Origin: Saururus chinensis
Lineage: Eukaryota > Streptophyta > Magnoliopsida > Piperales > Saururaceae
Assembly: GCA_035235625.1 (NCBI GenBank)
Contig: CP141140.1
Span: 16,884,685-16,948,684 of the forward strand
DNA: 64,000 nt
Direction: 5' to 3'
Shown: positions 46,314-58,316 of the stretch, in pieces
How the letters are laid out: each line of letters opens with the position of its first letter
Numbering within the stretch: the stretch's first letter is position 1
The notes under the pieces: model-generated
The model's input: the letters and a program-made list of their open reading frames with translations, nothing else
Told to the model about the DNA's origin: nothing
Database searches by the model: none
Made by a program: the position numbers and the translations under genes

Positions 46314-47228
46314 TGACAAAGGGGTTTTGATAGCTGATTTGCAAAAAGTTGTGATTTTTACCCAATTTAGGGTTTTAGTGCATATTTGGGGAAAAACCCT
46401 AATTAGATCTCTATACATCATTCTATGACAGGGCTTTTGAAATTAAAGTGAAATTGAGTTTAATTATGGACTGATTCATGTGATTATTTTGCTGGAACTT
46501 TTTTATTTGATCATTTATTTGATTTTGGCACGGCTAGGGGCAACATTGTAAATTCACACGTGTGGATTTTTGCCCAAATAAATTTTCTGATTACTTTACA
46601 TACACATATATGCTTCATGGTCCATGATGTTTAATTGATTATATTGTTCTGATTTAATTGATTAATTGGATTAGTTTTTAGTGCAAATTGACTAAATTAG
46701 CCCTAGGGGAATTTTTGTCAATTCACAAGAGCGTTTTGTGTGCATGATAGCTTGCTGTCCATAACCTTAAATATAATCTTCCATGTTTATAAAAGTGTTG
46801 ATTGATTATTATGTGATTAAAGTTGGTGTGATTATAAGGGTGAAAAGACCGAATCAGCCTTGAGGCTATTTTGATAATTTTACACTATTATTTTTCTAGA
46901 CAGAAAAGTATTTTTTTCCAACAACCCTCTTAAGTTTTTTCTTGCTGATTGTGTGTGCTTAAGGAGTAGCATAAATTATTATCACAAGTAATTGCATATT
47001 AGGTCCACTTACCTTAAGGGCTTAAGGGTAGTTTGGACTTTTCATATGCTAGTGATTTGTGCCTAATTTATATGAAATTAAATTGATTATATAAGCATAA
47101 AACACTTGTCCCTTTTTTGTGCATTAGAGTAAGTGAGTCAATACATTAACAAAGTAGTTATTAGCCATAACGTAGTATTTATTCTTGTGTCTTTGCATGC
47201 CTTGTTTTTGTAAATCTGTTTGTGCATA

Positions 47229-48680
47229 ATGGCATCAAAGATGATCACCTCTGAACTGGAAAAGAAAGAGAAGCTTAATGCTGATAATTGTCTGGTATGG
47301 AAAAGGAGGATACACTATATCATCACTCTCTCTTATCTAGCTTATGTCATGGAGCAGGTCCTTGAGCTATGTCCAAAAAAATGTTCTACACCTAAAAAAA
47401 AACGTATGAGAAATTGAAGGATGATGACAATAAGGTCAGGTCCACTATTCTGACTTTTATGGAGCCTAAGATGGAAAGACTTTTTGAGAAGTACAAAACT
47501 GCTAGAGAAATGCTGAAACCTGTATATGTGAAGTTTGTAGGGTAGATTGAGGCTCATAAGAGGATGTTGCACTCAAAATATCAAAACTCTAGGATGAGGG
47601 AAGGAGATGATGTGAATGAGCACATAAGTGTCATATCCATCATTACTAATGGTCGACCTGGAGGCCTTGTATGACCCCATCTCTAAGGGAATTCAAGTGT
47701 CTATTGTGTTGAACAACCTTCGTAAGTCATAGGAGAGTTTAGTTGTGTACCTCAACATGAGTGACCAAAAGCTGACAATGGAGGCTCTGACTGCCAAACT
47801 TACGCTTGAGCAAGAAAGGGAAAACCATGTTAATGCTTCAGGGGCTGCTACTGCCAACCTGACACAGAGTTATGGCAGTAGGAAGAAAGGTGGACAGGGG
47901 CCAGGACCTTCAAGGAAGAAGGCTTTCGAGAGAAGAGGAAGAAGCCTCAGAACAAAGACAATGACAAGGGAAATAACAAACCTCGGGGTGCCTGCTTCAA
48001 ATGTGGCCAGGTGGGCCACTTCAAGGCAAGTCATCTATAGAAGGATAACCAGACTAGTAACAACAAGGATAAGAACAAAGAAATTATTTATGTTGTTTCT
48101 GAAGTCATGATCGCTGATGTTTAGGAGAAAACTTGGTGGCTGGACTCTGGAGCCAGAGTGCATATGTCTCACTTTAGGGGGTCTAGGGGTGAGATGATCA
48201 ATCTCCTCCCATGATAGAATAAAGTCTATATGGGAAACAACACTTACTAAAATGTGGAGGCCATGGGGACTTACCGAATCCCGCTAAAGGAATTGTCAAC
48301 ACTTGTGCTTACTATTGTCTTGTTTGCTCCCTCCATTAAGAGGAATCTAATTTCAATTTCTATTCTGACCAAGAAGGAATTTGAAGTTAGATTTAAAGGG
48401 AGTAAAGCCATAGTGGGCAAGAGTGGCTTAGTTCTTTTTACTAGTACTTTGGTTGATGGATTGTATTATTTAGTTATTATGGACTCATTTACTTCTAATG
48501 AATTAAACTCTTCTTATTATTTCATTTTGTCTATAGTCGATGAATTGCAATGACACATGCAATTGTATTATGTAAATGTAGATAAATTATATAGGATGTC
48601 GAATACGGGGTTGTTACCCAAAATGTTCAAAAATTTACGTGTGTGTGAGGATTGCTTATTGGGGATTATTATTTAATAGT
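47229..48680 (+). pseudogene. Copia gag-protease remnant
   Basis: Reading through frameshifts and stops gives a UBN2-type gag (MASKMITSELEKKEKLNADN, LVWKRRIHYI) from 47229. A zinc knuckle at about 47990-48035 (CFKCGQVGHFKASH) has the last Cys replaced by His. The retroviral-type protease motif WWLDSGARVHM lies at 48129-48161, and a GAG-pre-integrase-like segment is at 48250-48665 (SIKRNLISISIL, ending GLLPKMF...CEDC). Integrase, reverse transcriptase and RNase H are absent. The element is dead and 3'-truncated. Confidence 0.8.
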
Positions 48681-50922
48681 TATAATGAATCCTAGGGTTA
48701 GATTGGAATGTGTACAAATTTTAATAGAAAGTATATATGACAAAATGAGTCTCTATGTCAATAAAAATAATACTTTATATAAAACTGTAAAAATTACTTT
48801 GCATTCTTTTTATAAAACATATGAAATAGCATATGGGTCAAGATAAATCAATCAACTTCTTCTTTTTCTAATGCTATGTATCCTCTTCTAGAGAAAACTA
48901 AGTCTTAAATGTTACTTAAAAAATATAGTTATAATATTAATGGATTAACTAACTATTTACACACTAATTTTTCATCTTTTCTTATTGATAAAAATATTAA
49001 TAATTTGAATATTTTAACTTGGTGACATACATATAGAAATAACTATGTGGTGTTTTCTGCCTTATCTCATAATTTACAACCATTGCCTGGGCAGAACCAT
49101 TGCCACCCTTAACAACCATTATAGCATACTCCTTATTAGTAGGTAAAATAGTTATTTGATATAGTTTATACAGAGAGAACCCAAATCTGTGATGATACGC
49201 AAAAAACACAGCAAGCATGTGCAAGTTGTGCGTTGTTGTATACGCCATCGATTCAAAGTCATCAACAATAAACCTTTGCCAGCAACGCAAATGGTATCGC
49301 GAGGGGATTTGATTTGATAGAAAGACTACTTGTAGCACCAAAGGGTAAGTAAGAGCATACCTTTCTAGCAAAAAAAATATGATGAGTTCACAATTATGTG
49401 ACGATGTAATTTAGACTACGTCAGCACCGGATGACCAACTCACTCCAAGTTCTAACTAATCCCCATTTGATTATTTTATTTAGACCTCCAAAACAATCTT
49501 CTTTGGGTATCAACAGGATGAGAATCTAAAATGCTTTCGAATATGGCCGGTGAAAGAGAAACCTCCTTTATCAAACCCCGATAAGGCTGAATAAATTCTC
49601 GTGAGCCATAGTCCCTGTCTTGCGTTATTTATGTTCCGTGAAGATAGTGATCAAGTATGATTGCCTGTGAGCCATTCATTTTCAAAATCTATGGCACACA
49701 CGCTGACACACGTTAACATTCTTTATGCTCAGCTCACGATGAGCAAGAGCATAAAAAACACTTTCCTGTCTCTTATGTTACAAGCATCTCTATCTTGTCT
49801 ACCAGTCCAACAAGCATGGAACTCACCCTACAGCCTTCTTTTTCCCCAATACATTGATATCAAGTTTCTTAGATACCGTCCCGTCAAGTCCAGCTCATTC
49901 AGATTAAAAAACCCAATTCAATGATATTTCCTCATCTCTTTGCTCATCCTACCCCTCTTTAGACCCTCTATAATAAGTTGGTCGTTATTAATCTTAATGG
50001 AAAAAATAAATATGTATTAAGTCTCATATTGAAAAATATGTCCCCGGCGCATCACGAGCCTAGTACCATCATTTCTCGCATTAGATGAAGGGGGCTGGTG
50101 GGTGATTAAAATCCACCTACTTCTTGAGTTTGATTATGCATCCAGCACATGTGCCTGCTTGCGCCACCTACTAACTTGACTCAAGTTTAATTGTATGTAT
50201 TCTTCCAACCAAGAAAATATGATACCAGGAAGGCGAGATATTCATATTAGATTAGATGTCGTCCAATATTTTGCAACCTATTTAAGACATTGCAGCTACT
50301 TTTGCAGTCTTTTTTTTTGCACGACGTACATTATCTTATTTTTTCTCGTTGACTTGTTTCTTTACTTCTCTTCGTTTTTTAATGTTGTATACGAATTTTT
50401 ATTGGCTCACTCGATGGGTACGGAGTACATACATCAAATTTTTTGCCACCGGACTACTTACACATTTTATATAGGAACTCATAGACATCAACCTCGTTTG
50501 CAGCATAACAAAAACTGTGTACTAAGGGAAAGAGTACTCATGGTTACATATCCTGGCAGTGACTGAATTAACGGAGGAAAAGAAACGAAATATCACGAAA
50601 AAGGCCAAGTCTTTGCTCGATAGAGATCGGAGTGGATCAACATCATTTTTATCTCATCATGGATCCTATCACGTTCGGAGCTTGGTTCGTCCCCCTCTGG
50701 CTCTGTCTCTCCATGTTACCTTGCCATCCTACCATAAAAATGAATTTTATTAAACTCGTTGCACCGTAGATGGACACTGATAGTGATATTCTCACGACAA
50801 AAATATTCACAAAAGCTTGCACAAGTGTTCTGATAGGACTTTCAAGTATGCGCTACATAAAGTTCGACTAATCAAAACTCATATATATGTAAGTTATTTA
50901 TGTATATTTTGATGTGAAAATA
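48681..50922. other. Unassigned region downstream of the cadmium-resistance-type gene
   Basis: No recognisable gene. Open frames at 48997-49371 (minus) and 50195-50566 (plus) show no known motif. Composition between 49440 and 50750 is more balanced than in neighbouring spacers, so it may derive from a transposon or captured sequence I cannot name. 50760-50922 is the likely 3' UTR and flank of the gene at 50923-51613. Confidence 0.35.
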
Positions 50923-51613
50923 TCATTTTCCGACAAACTTATGGGTTATGGGTCCAGAAGTTTTACCTAGTCCCACGTCAAATCCGCGGTTTCTGAGCTC
51001 ACGGTACTCTTGGCACAGCGCACAAGTCTCGCAGCAGAAGTGCACCAGGCAGTCTGCACAGGGACCTTCGTCCAGATCGTACTGAGCCCTCAGCCGGGAC
51101 CGGTAGAAGCAAGAGTAGAGGCAGGCGAAGCCTGTTAAACCTACCAGGAGACCGTACAATACCCCGCTTACGGCACAGGCTGCAAAAAATACAAGCAAAA
51201 TCTAATGTCAGGTTCACCGCCTTTACGTACAACTGTACAAGACAGTTATGGCTTACGAGGGGAGCTTCGGTTCACTATGTCTGCAATCTGCCCAAATGTG
51301 ATACATGGGCAGATACATGTGATCAAACCTTCAGCACATGAAAAAGAACACGTACACAGACAAGACGATGTTAGCCAGGAGATACGAAAGTAAGCGAATT
51401 GAAGTGAGGTTTAAGAGTTGATGACTATTTGTTACAGTTAGCTGGATCATCAAAGCAATGGCAAAGGCCGGTCGACCACTTCTTCGAGCTGGCCATCTGG
51501 GAGTAGGCCGGTATGCTGGGCGCGGCATGGGGAGCGGAGTTTGGTTGGTTGGGACGACCGTTCGAAGCATCGGGCCGCTGGAGCGGTGGCTGTGGAGATG
51601 GCGCTGCATACAT
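50923..51613 (-). CDS. PCR: PLANT CADMIUM RESISTANCE-type protein (PLAC8 domain)
   Basis: Small cysteine-rich plasma-membrane protein family linked to export or exclusion of cadmium, zinc or calcium and to organ size. Three exons, 51436-51613, 51257-51328 and 50923-51179, give 168 aa. A Pro-rich N-terminus ([14 protein letters not shown]...) precedes [33 protein letters not shown], which holds the family motif in its CLxxxxCPC form. A hydrophobic segment [23 protein letters not shown] follows, then RAQYDL...[28 protein letters not shown], all characteristic of the family. The N-terminus is longer in Pro than most Arabidopsis members. Splice junctions are GT..AG and keep frame. A 9.9-kb MULE begins 412 bases upstream of the start codon, so much of the promoter lies in or behind it. 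Substrate specificity cannot be read from sequence. Confidence 0.92.
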
Positions 51614-52016
51614 TTTCTCTTTTTTGCTTATCGCACAAACTAGGATACGAAGAGAAATTAAGCTTTGTTCATGAAAGGTTCCTGTTGGTGAAGAGGATTT
51701 TAAAATAGAAACGAAGTCAATGGATTCAAACGCACACCGTGAAGGACTTCATCATTGCCTGGATATATCACGCCACTTGGGTTTACTAGTTATATATAAA
51801 AAAAGCGCGTTTCTTTGCTGACTGATCATTGACCTGAATAAACTACCTAGCCACTTAAGTTTATGATTACTTTGTTTAGTACCTAACCATTTAAATTTAA
51901 TAAAATAGAGTTATTAATATAAAATATTTTTTTTAAATAGAACTATTAATTTAGGAAAGAGGGAGTGAAAAATAAAATATTTCAATGGGTCTTTAGGTTG
52001 TCTATTAGTAGGAAAT

Positions 52017-52025
52017 TATAGTTTA
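52017..52025. repeat. Left 9-bp target-site duplication of the MULE
   Basis: TATAGTTTA, identical to 61941-61949. Confidence 0.92.
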
Positions 52026-52700
52026 GAGTAATTGACCAAAGTAGACTCCTACTTTAGTCAATTAACTAAAATGTGAGCAAATTTTTACTTTTTACCAAAG
52101 TAGACTTGCTCACATGAGAACTTATACACGTTAGAGTATTTTTAACTGAAATACTCTCCCCAAACTACTCATCCCGCTTCTTGGTGTCTACTCTTGCTCG
52201 GTCGTGTCTCCTTTCCCTTGGTCACGACTGTTCATCTCTCTCACCACTTTTACCTCCCGGAGAGCATAATATTTGTCATTTTCGATTTCATCTTTCCATT
52301 CGTTTCACCATCGCCGGAGAACTTTTAGTCTTCTTGACCTTATTCCCTTCCGGAGTTGTCATTCGCCCTTGCCTTCATTACCCTTACTGCCTTTATCTCG
52401 TCGTCGGCCATCTTCCCTTTGCCCTCACAACTCTCACTGCCCTCATCTCAGACTCCACCATCTTCCCCTCGCCCTTACTGCCCTTGCCTGCAGTGCGATA
52501 TCTTGGCCTCACCCTCATCTGTAGGTATGATTTTTCTTATAAATTTGATATTTTTTCTACTTTTATCTTGGCCTCGCCCTCATCTGAAGGTATGCTTGTA
52601 TTTCCCATACGTAATTAGTTAACAAATTTCCTCAGTTTGTTTTATTTGGGTTCTGACTGTATTTCCTATATTATTGTGACTGTTACATAAAAAACTGCCA
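52026..52700 (+). repeat. Left terminal inverted repeat of the MULE
   Basis: Pairs with 61380-61940 read on the minus strand, with gaps. The outer 130 bases match best. The inner part is pyrimidine-rich (CCTCGCCCTCATCTG) and gives spurious open frames. Confidence 0.8.
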
Positions 52701-53080
52701 ACTGAATAACAACAAAACTAGTTACAAATTGCTTGTTGTGATTAGTTCGTAATGATTAAATTTTGTATTTTTGTTATGAGTAAGCATCAATTAGTCTCAA
52801 ATTGACCGCTGTGAAGAAATTCTGTTACATATTACTATCAAACTGCAAACTGAATAACTACAAAACTAGAAAAATATAAATTTAAATTAAATATATGTGG
52901 TTAAATAAAATGAAATAGAACTGAAATTAAATTAAATTGAAATTAAATTTTCTGGTTATTTGACATAAATATGTGGATAAGTGGAAAAACATGAAAGATA
53001 ATAATTGGAAAACTATAAAACTAGAAAACTATAAAACTGAATAACTGTAAAACCAGAAAACTATAAAACTGAAAAACTGG

Positions 53081-53480
53081 ATCATTGGATAATAAATATA
53101 AAATATTCTCTTTATTTTATTTGAGCATTCTCTTTATTAATATATTGATTATACAATATATTTATATTCTCTTTTCATTGATTTTTAATCTACATATTTG
53201 TATAAGAAATATGTTTAAGGCTACAAGAAAAACAATGAAAAAGGGGAAATTGCCGACAATTATAAAACTGGAAAACTATAAAATTGGATCATTGGATAAT
53301 AAATAAAAAACATTCTCTTTATTTTATTTGAGCATTCTCTTTATTAAGATATTGATTATACAATATTTTTATATTCTATTTTCATTGATTTTTAATCTAA
53401 CATATTTGTATAGGAAATATGTCTAAGGCTGCAGGGAAAACAATGAAAAAGGGGAAACTACCGAATAAGATTTATGAAGG
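53081..53480 (+). repeat. Direct duplication of the start of the Ulp1-type gene
   Basis: 53081-53285 and 53288-53480 are near copies (GGATAATAAATA, AACATTCTCTTTATTTTATT, GAAATATGT(T/C)TAAGGCT, AACAATGAAAAAGGGGAAA). Each carries an ATG followed by a basic stretch (MFKATRKTMKKGKLP and MSKAAGKTMKKGKLP). Confidence 0.8.
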
Positions 53481-55067
53481 GGACCCTTAATGCAAGTCAA
53501 GTTATTATTATATTGGTAAATTAAAAGACCACTTTGACATGCACAAAGTGTAGAAGAAGTTGTTTGAGAGGACATGTTTTGGTAAGTTAAACATGTTCCT
53601 TGCCCAAGCCTTTCACCATCTCCTTAAGAGGCATAAGGGGGATTACCTATTTTAAGTGAATGAGAGGACGGGCATAAAGTTTTCCCCAAAAGAATTTTAT
53701 ATGGTTAGTGGCCTGAAATTTGCTGACTCTACCCCTCCTCTCCCATCAGTGCCCAAATTCTTGAAGAAAAGCAACCTCTTACTGCGAATATTTGGGAGGT
53801 CGAAGTTATTAATAAGGAAGGAGGAGTTGTTCCTGAAGATTACAATATGTGAAAATGACAAGGATGCCATAAAGTTAGTGGTAGTTCTTCTATTAGAAAG
53901 TTTATTGGTGGGTAGAGGGTGGAACAATAAGGTAGATAGGAGATACTTGCAACTTGTGGATGACCTGGATGGTTTTGATGAGTATCCTTGGGGAAACCTT
54001 TGCTATTGAGACACATTGCGGGGTTTAGAGTAAGTTACAAGGTCTATGGGCAGTGTAAATTACAATGTCTATGGTTTTGTGCATGTTGTAACGGTAAGTT
54101 TTACTTATTTATTGAATTTGTTAAAACATTTTAGTAATTAACTAACAAAGAGTGATGTTTTAGGTGTGGGCAATAGAGAGGATTCCGTTGTTGGGGGATT
54201 GCTGTGCAAGCAAAATGAGGAGTACTTTTCCTCTGATATGTAGCTGGGCATTTTACAAGAAGCCCAAATTCAATTATCTTAAGGAAGTGGTATTTCGTGG
54301 GAATGTATATACTAACTTTTCATTCGTTTAGAATGACTTATGCTATACACATACATGGTACATTTACCTTGCGATATGTATTGGTATGTAGGTGAAGGTT
54401 TTACAGGCTATAACTATAGATGCAGAGGACAAAGAGTCCAAGGCACTTATTCATGAAGCTGCAAGTTTGAAGTCCTTCTTGACGAATGAGAGAGTAACAT
54501 TTACATCATTTGTCAGTCTTCAAACAGCTTATGATGGTGAGGATGTTGATGGGAAGTCTACCTCTGATGATGACTCTATGCGAGAATGGAATTCCCAAGA
54601 GGTGGCTCAATCTTTAGAAGAAGATGTAGATGAGAATTTTATAGTGAAATGCAGAGTGGCTGGGGAGACTTCCAATTAGAAGGAGGATAGAAAGGAGAAA
54701 CATAGGGTGCGGGATGAGGGTTTGCATGCCACATTGCAAGATATATTGTCTTCTTTAAGAAGGATTGAAAATAAAGTAGATAAATTGGAGTCAGAGGTTA
54801 TGAACAAGGCATCTAAGGAAAAGGTAAAAAGACTATGAGGTTTATGTTTTCATTACAAATTTATCAATTTTTATATTTGAATTAAAATGAGCTGAAATGA
54901 TGTGTTTGTAGGTTCCTGTTGTGGAAGAAAAAGTTTCTTGTCAAATGGACTGCGATTTGCCACATGTTGATGAAGTAAGTACAGTGTAAAATAGTAATAC
55001 TGTAAAACTAGAAACCTGGAACACTGTAAAATAATTCTAAATTTTCTTCACTATTTTTATGTAGAAT

Positions 55068-55530
55068 GTGGTTAAAAAGATGGATGGAGAGGCGGAAAAG
55101 GCTATAGAGGATGAAGAGGATGACAATGAGGCAGAGGCTAAGGAGGATAGGGACGATGATGAAGAGGAGGAGGAGGATGAAGATGAGGAAGAGAAGGATG
55201 AGGAGGAGGAGGATGATAAAGAGGAGGATAAGGAGGAGGAGGAAGAGAAGAAGGAGGAAGCCAAAGATGAGGGTATGGAGGTGGATAAGGATGTGGAAGA
55301 TCAAGAGGAGGAGGCTAAGAAGGAGATGAAGGAGAAGGGTCAGGATGCAAAGGAGGATGAAAAGGAGGAGAAGGGGGAGGAGGCAAAGGAGGCTTGGTAA
55401 GAGGAGAAGAGGAAAGATGCAATGGAGGATGAGGAGCAGCCTAAGAAGGAGAAGGGGGAGGAGGCAAAGGAGGCTGGGAAGGAGGAGAAGGGAAAGGATG
55501 TAAAGGAGAAGGAGGAGGAGGGTGTCATGG
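55068..55530 (+). repeat. Polypurine tract coding for a Glu/Asp/Lys-rich linker
   Basis: Almost uninterrupted GAGGA/GGAGG/AAGGA purine sequence on the plus strand, about 450 bases. It translates to MVKKMDGEAEKAIEDEEDD... with runs of E, D and K to 55400, continuing after a TAA. It is the low-complexity linker of the DUF1985/Ulp1 gene rather than a separate protein. Confidence 0.7.
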
Positions 55531-56324
55531 GGACTATTGTTGCTGTTGAGGTATAAATAATTTTTATTTATTCAAGGTAGTTGCATATAACAAGAAATAA
55601 TATTTTTCTTATCTTCTTATGTAGGACAAAGAAGATGACAATAAGCCTTTGAGTTAACGTAAATTAGAAATTGCACCAGCGGGAAGGGTGAAGGCTAAGA
55701 GTAAATATCGAAAACCCCCCTACATAGACCCAAAAAAAAAGGGCAAAAAAAGAAAAGCCACTGAGAAAGATATGGATATGTGGCTTGAACCCCTAAAGGT
55801 TGATACCTCTACCATGAAGAATGGTGAAGAGCAATAAATTGCTCATGCTAAGCGAAGCTGCCTGATTAGATTTTACTAAACCGGTTTTATTTTGGGTAAC
55901 AAATGAAGATAAGTTAAATAAGTTTTTAGATAAGGGTGCTAAGAAGTGAGTTCATTTGTTATTTTTCCAAATGGGGACCTTTTTATTTTTAATACTATTT
56001 ACTTGGCATTGTATTTGATTTGAGGGTTGGTATTTGTAATAAGCAGATATATAGAACTTGGGGGCATTCTTATAACCCCAACATTATTGAAGGGTTTTAT
56101 AAACCCTTGGAGATGGCTAGGAGATGAAGTATGTGTATTGATTTATGATGTTTTAATAAACGTTTGTAAGAGCTAAGGAGTGAATATGTATTAATCTATT
56201 GTGTTTTTGTTTTTATAAAGCACATTGATGCTTATGTGACACTCATGCGCAACAATGGGCCTCGATGGGTGAGGGACCAAGCATTCTACTCAGTGCATTT
56301 CCTGGTAAGTCATTATTTTTTTAA

Positions 56325-56450
56325 AACACTGAACTATGAATTGTGTATAACTATAAATAGGATATTGGATAACTGTCAATAGGATAGTGGATAACTGCCA
56401 ATCAGATAGTGGATAACTGCCAATCCAATAGTGGATAATTGTGAGGGTGA
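56325..56450 (+). repeat. Island of GGATAACTG(C/T)CAAT repeats in the MULE
   Basis: Four tandem units of about 27 bases (ATAGTGGATAACTGCCAATC and variants) just before the Ulp1 domain exon. Confidence 0.75.
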
Positions 56451-57194
56451 AAATTCTTACTATGTGTTTGCAGAGATTGCTTGTGCGTGACTGCAAGGAT
56501 ACACTAGATAAGTGGATGGTATTCAAAGATGCACATGACATGCTGCCAAAGTTAGAGGAATGGGCCAACATGTGGACATCAGTCCCAGACTCATTGAAGA
56601 GCTTGCTGAGTGTCAAAGGAAAACCATTTTCTAAATTTTTACATCATTACTTCCCACTCACTGTCAACAACAATCATTGGATTGTGGTGGACCTTCGTAT
56701 ATGAGAAGGTGATATTCAGATTTTTGACCCTCTTTACTCAGGACAAGATTTGGAAAAGTATGGCATGGAGGTGGGCAAGCTACAGGTCCTTATACCTCTA
56801 ATCCTCTATAAGTTTGGATGGTTAGAGTGTGCCAAATGGTGGACAATGGATATTGTGGAGGTAGTAGGTCACCCCAAACAGGTTAATTGTGATGACTATG
56901 GGGTTCTTGTATGCTTATACATGTGGTATTTGTCACATCGATATGCTTTTGACTTCACTGGTGAGGATGTGCCCCAGCTAAGGAAGTTACTTGTGTACTA
57001 GTTATGGACAAAAAAAGGGTTATGGTATGAATTTAGTCATTCATGAATTATTTTCTTTTCTTAACATTTAATTGAGGGCTTTACTAATGCATCTGATGAA
57101 CCCTTTTTTAGAGTATGCCGACGGCCTTCCAAAGACATACAAGCAAGCATAGCCCCTGCCAATTGTTGAAGCACAAACCCTGCTAAGATATTGT

Positions 57195-57470
57195 ACTTTT
57201 ATGGTGTGTTTTGGTGGATATTGTTATCTATAGATTATTAGTTTATGGTGTATTAAAAATACGAATAACACATTCAGTTATTATACTTTTATGGTGTATT
57301 CGGGTGGATATTTTAATCTACAGATGGTTAGTTTGTGGTGTATTATAAATACAAACAACACATTCAGTTATTGTTCTTTTATGGTGTGTTGGGTGGATAT
57401 TGTTGTTTACAAATGGTTATTTTATGGTGTATTAAAAATACGAACAACACATTCAGTTATTGTTCAAGTA
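57195..57470 (+). repeat. Three tandem ~89-bp units in the MULE
   Basis: Each unit has TTTATGGTGTGTT, GGTGGATATT, TATGGTGTATTAAAAATACG and ACAACACATTCAGTTATT. It lies between the Ulp1-type gene and the transposase gene. Confidence 0.8.
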
Positions 57471-57474
57471 AAAA

Positions 57475-57665
57475 ATACTGGTAACTAGAATACTGTCAAC
57501 AGGGAACTAGAATACTATCAGCTGGGAATTGGAACACTGTCATCTGGGAACTGGAACACTTTCATTTGGGAATTGGAACACTTTCAACTAGGAACTGGAA
57601 CACTGTCAACTGGAAACTAGAATACTTTCATCTGGATAAAATGGCAACTTGGAAACTGCAAAAGT
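57475..57665 (+). repeat. Tandem ~22-bp minisatellite GGAACTGGAACACTGTCAACT
   Basis: About eight imperfect units of GG(A/G)A(A/C)T(A/G)GAA(C/T)ACT(G/T/A)TCA(A/T)CT follow the 89-bp units. Confidence 0.8.
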
Positions 57666-58316
57666 CTACAGTACACATGGAACACCTGGAAAGCCACTTT
57701 GTCTTCATACACCTTTTATATTATATCCACAAGAATACTTTTTATCTTAACGTAATGTAGACATAATATACTTGATGTAGTTTTTTCATGTATACATGTC
57801 ATATGATGAAGAAGAGGGTAAGTTCGGTCAAAAGCCATCATATATTTGCGAGTTACCAAATGAGCAAGTCTCCATCGTATGACAACCCGACGGGAAAACA
57901 CAACATCGTTCGCTCAGTTCAGGAAAATACCTTCATCTTCTCCGGTACGACTTCATCCTGAGGTGGTTTTATCTCCAAAAAGGCTTCCTACTTGGGTTGG
58001 TTGATCTTTCAACCTACTTTTGTTTGGGCATTTGTTTCCTTCTTCATGACTTTTCTCTGGCACGTCTCAACGTACATCTCCGTATAGTCATTCCATGTAG
58101 AAGATTCATTCATGTGATTTGGGATGATGAGAAATGTGTTACTAGATGAAAAATGGTATTTTGGTTTGGTTATATATTGGTCATTACGTAGTTTATGATA
58201 AAAAGATTTCTGGCTATCTGGAAAATTGAAAACAGGAAACTAAAAATTTGGAAGACTGGATAACTGTGAAACTAGAAAAGTAGACAACTGAATTGCTGAT
58301 ATGATACGCGAAGAAC

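Larger units (their letters stand above)
53420..57001 (+). pseudogene. DUF1985 / Ulp1-like (C48) protease gene remnant
   Basis: The N-terminal part (53420-54010) reads MSKAAGKTMKKGKLPNK...FHHLLKR, then FSPKEFYMVSGLKF and LQLVDDLDGFDEYPWGNLCY, a DUF1985-type domain, with several stops. A long acidic linker (55068-55530) and a basic segment (55690-55790, KAKSKYRKPPYIDPKKKGKK) follow. The C-terminal part (56460-57001) resembles a SUMO-protease fold: NNNHWIVVDL carries the His, IFDPLYS the Asp and QVNCDDYGVLVCLYM the Gln. The catalytic Cys expected in the DCGV position is Tyr (codon TAT near 56900), and a TGA stops the frame after VVDLRI (56701-56703). In this family the domain would remove SUMO-like modifiers; this copy cannot. 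It may contain introns I did not resolve. Confidence 0.75.

Noticed and set aside
55008..55528. Serine- and leucine/isoleucine-rich open frames on the minus strand and an E/D-rich protein on the plus strand as genes
   Set aside because: All are readings of one polypurine tract; the plus-strand frame is a linker of the decayed Ulp1-type gene.
57475..57665. CRISPR-like array
   Set aside because: Units are imperfect and contiguous, with no unique spacers, and the DNA is plant nuclear.
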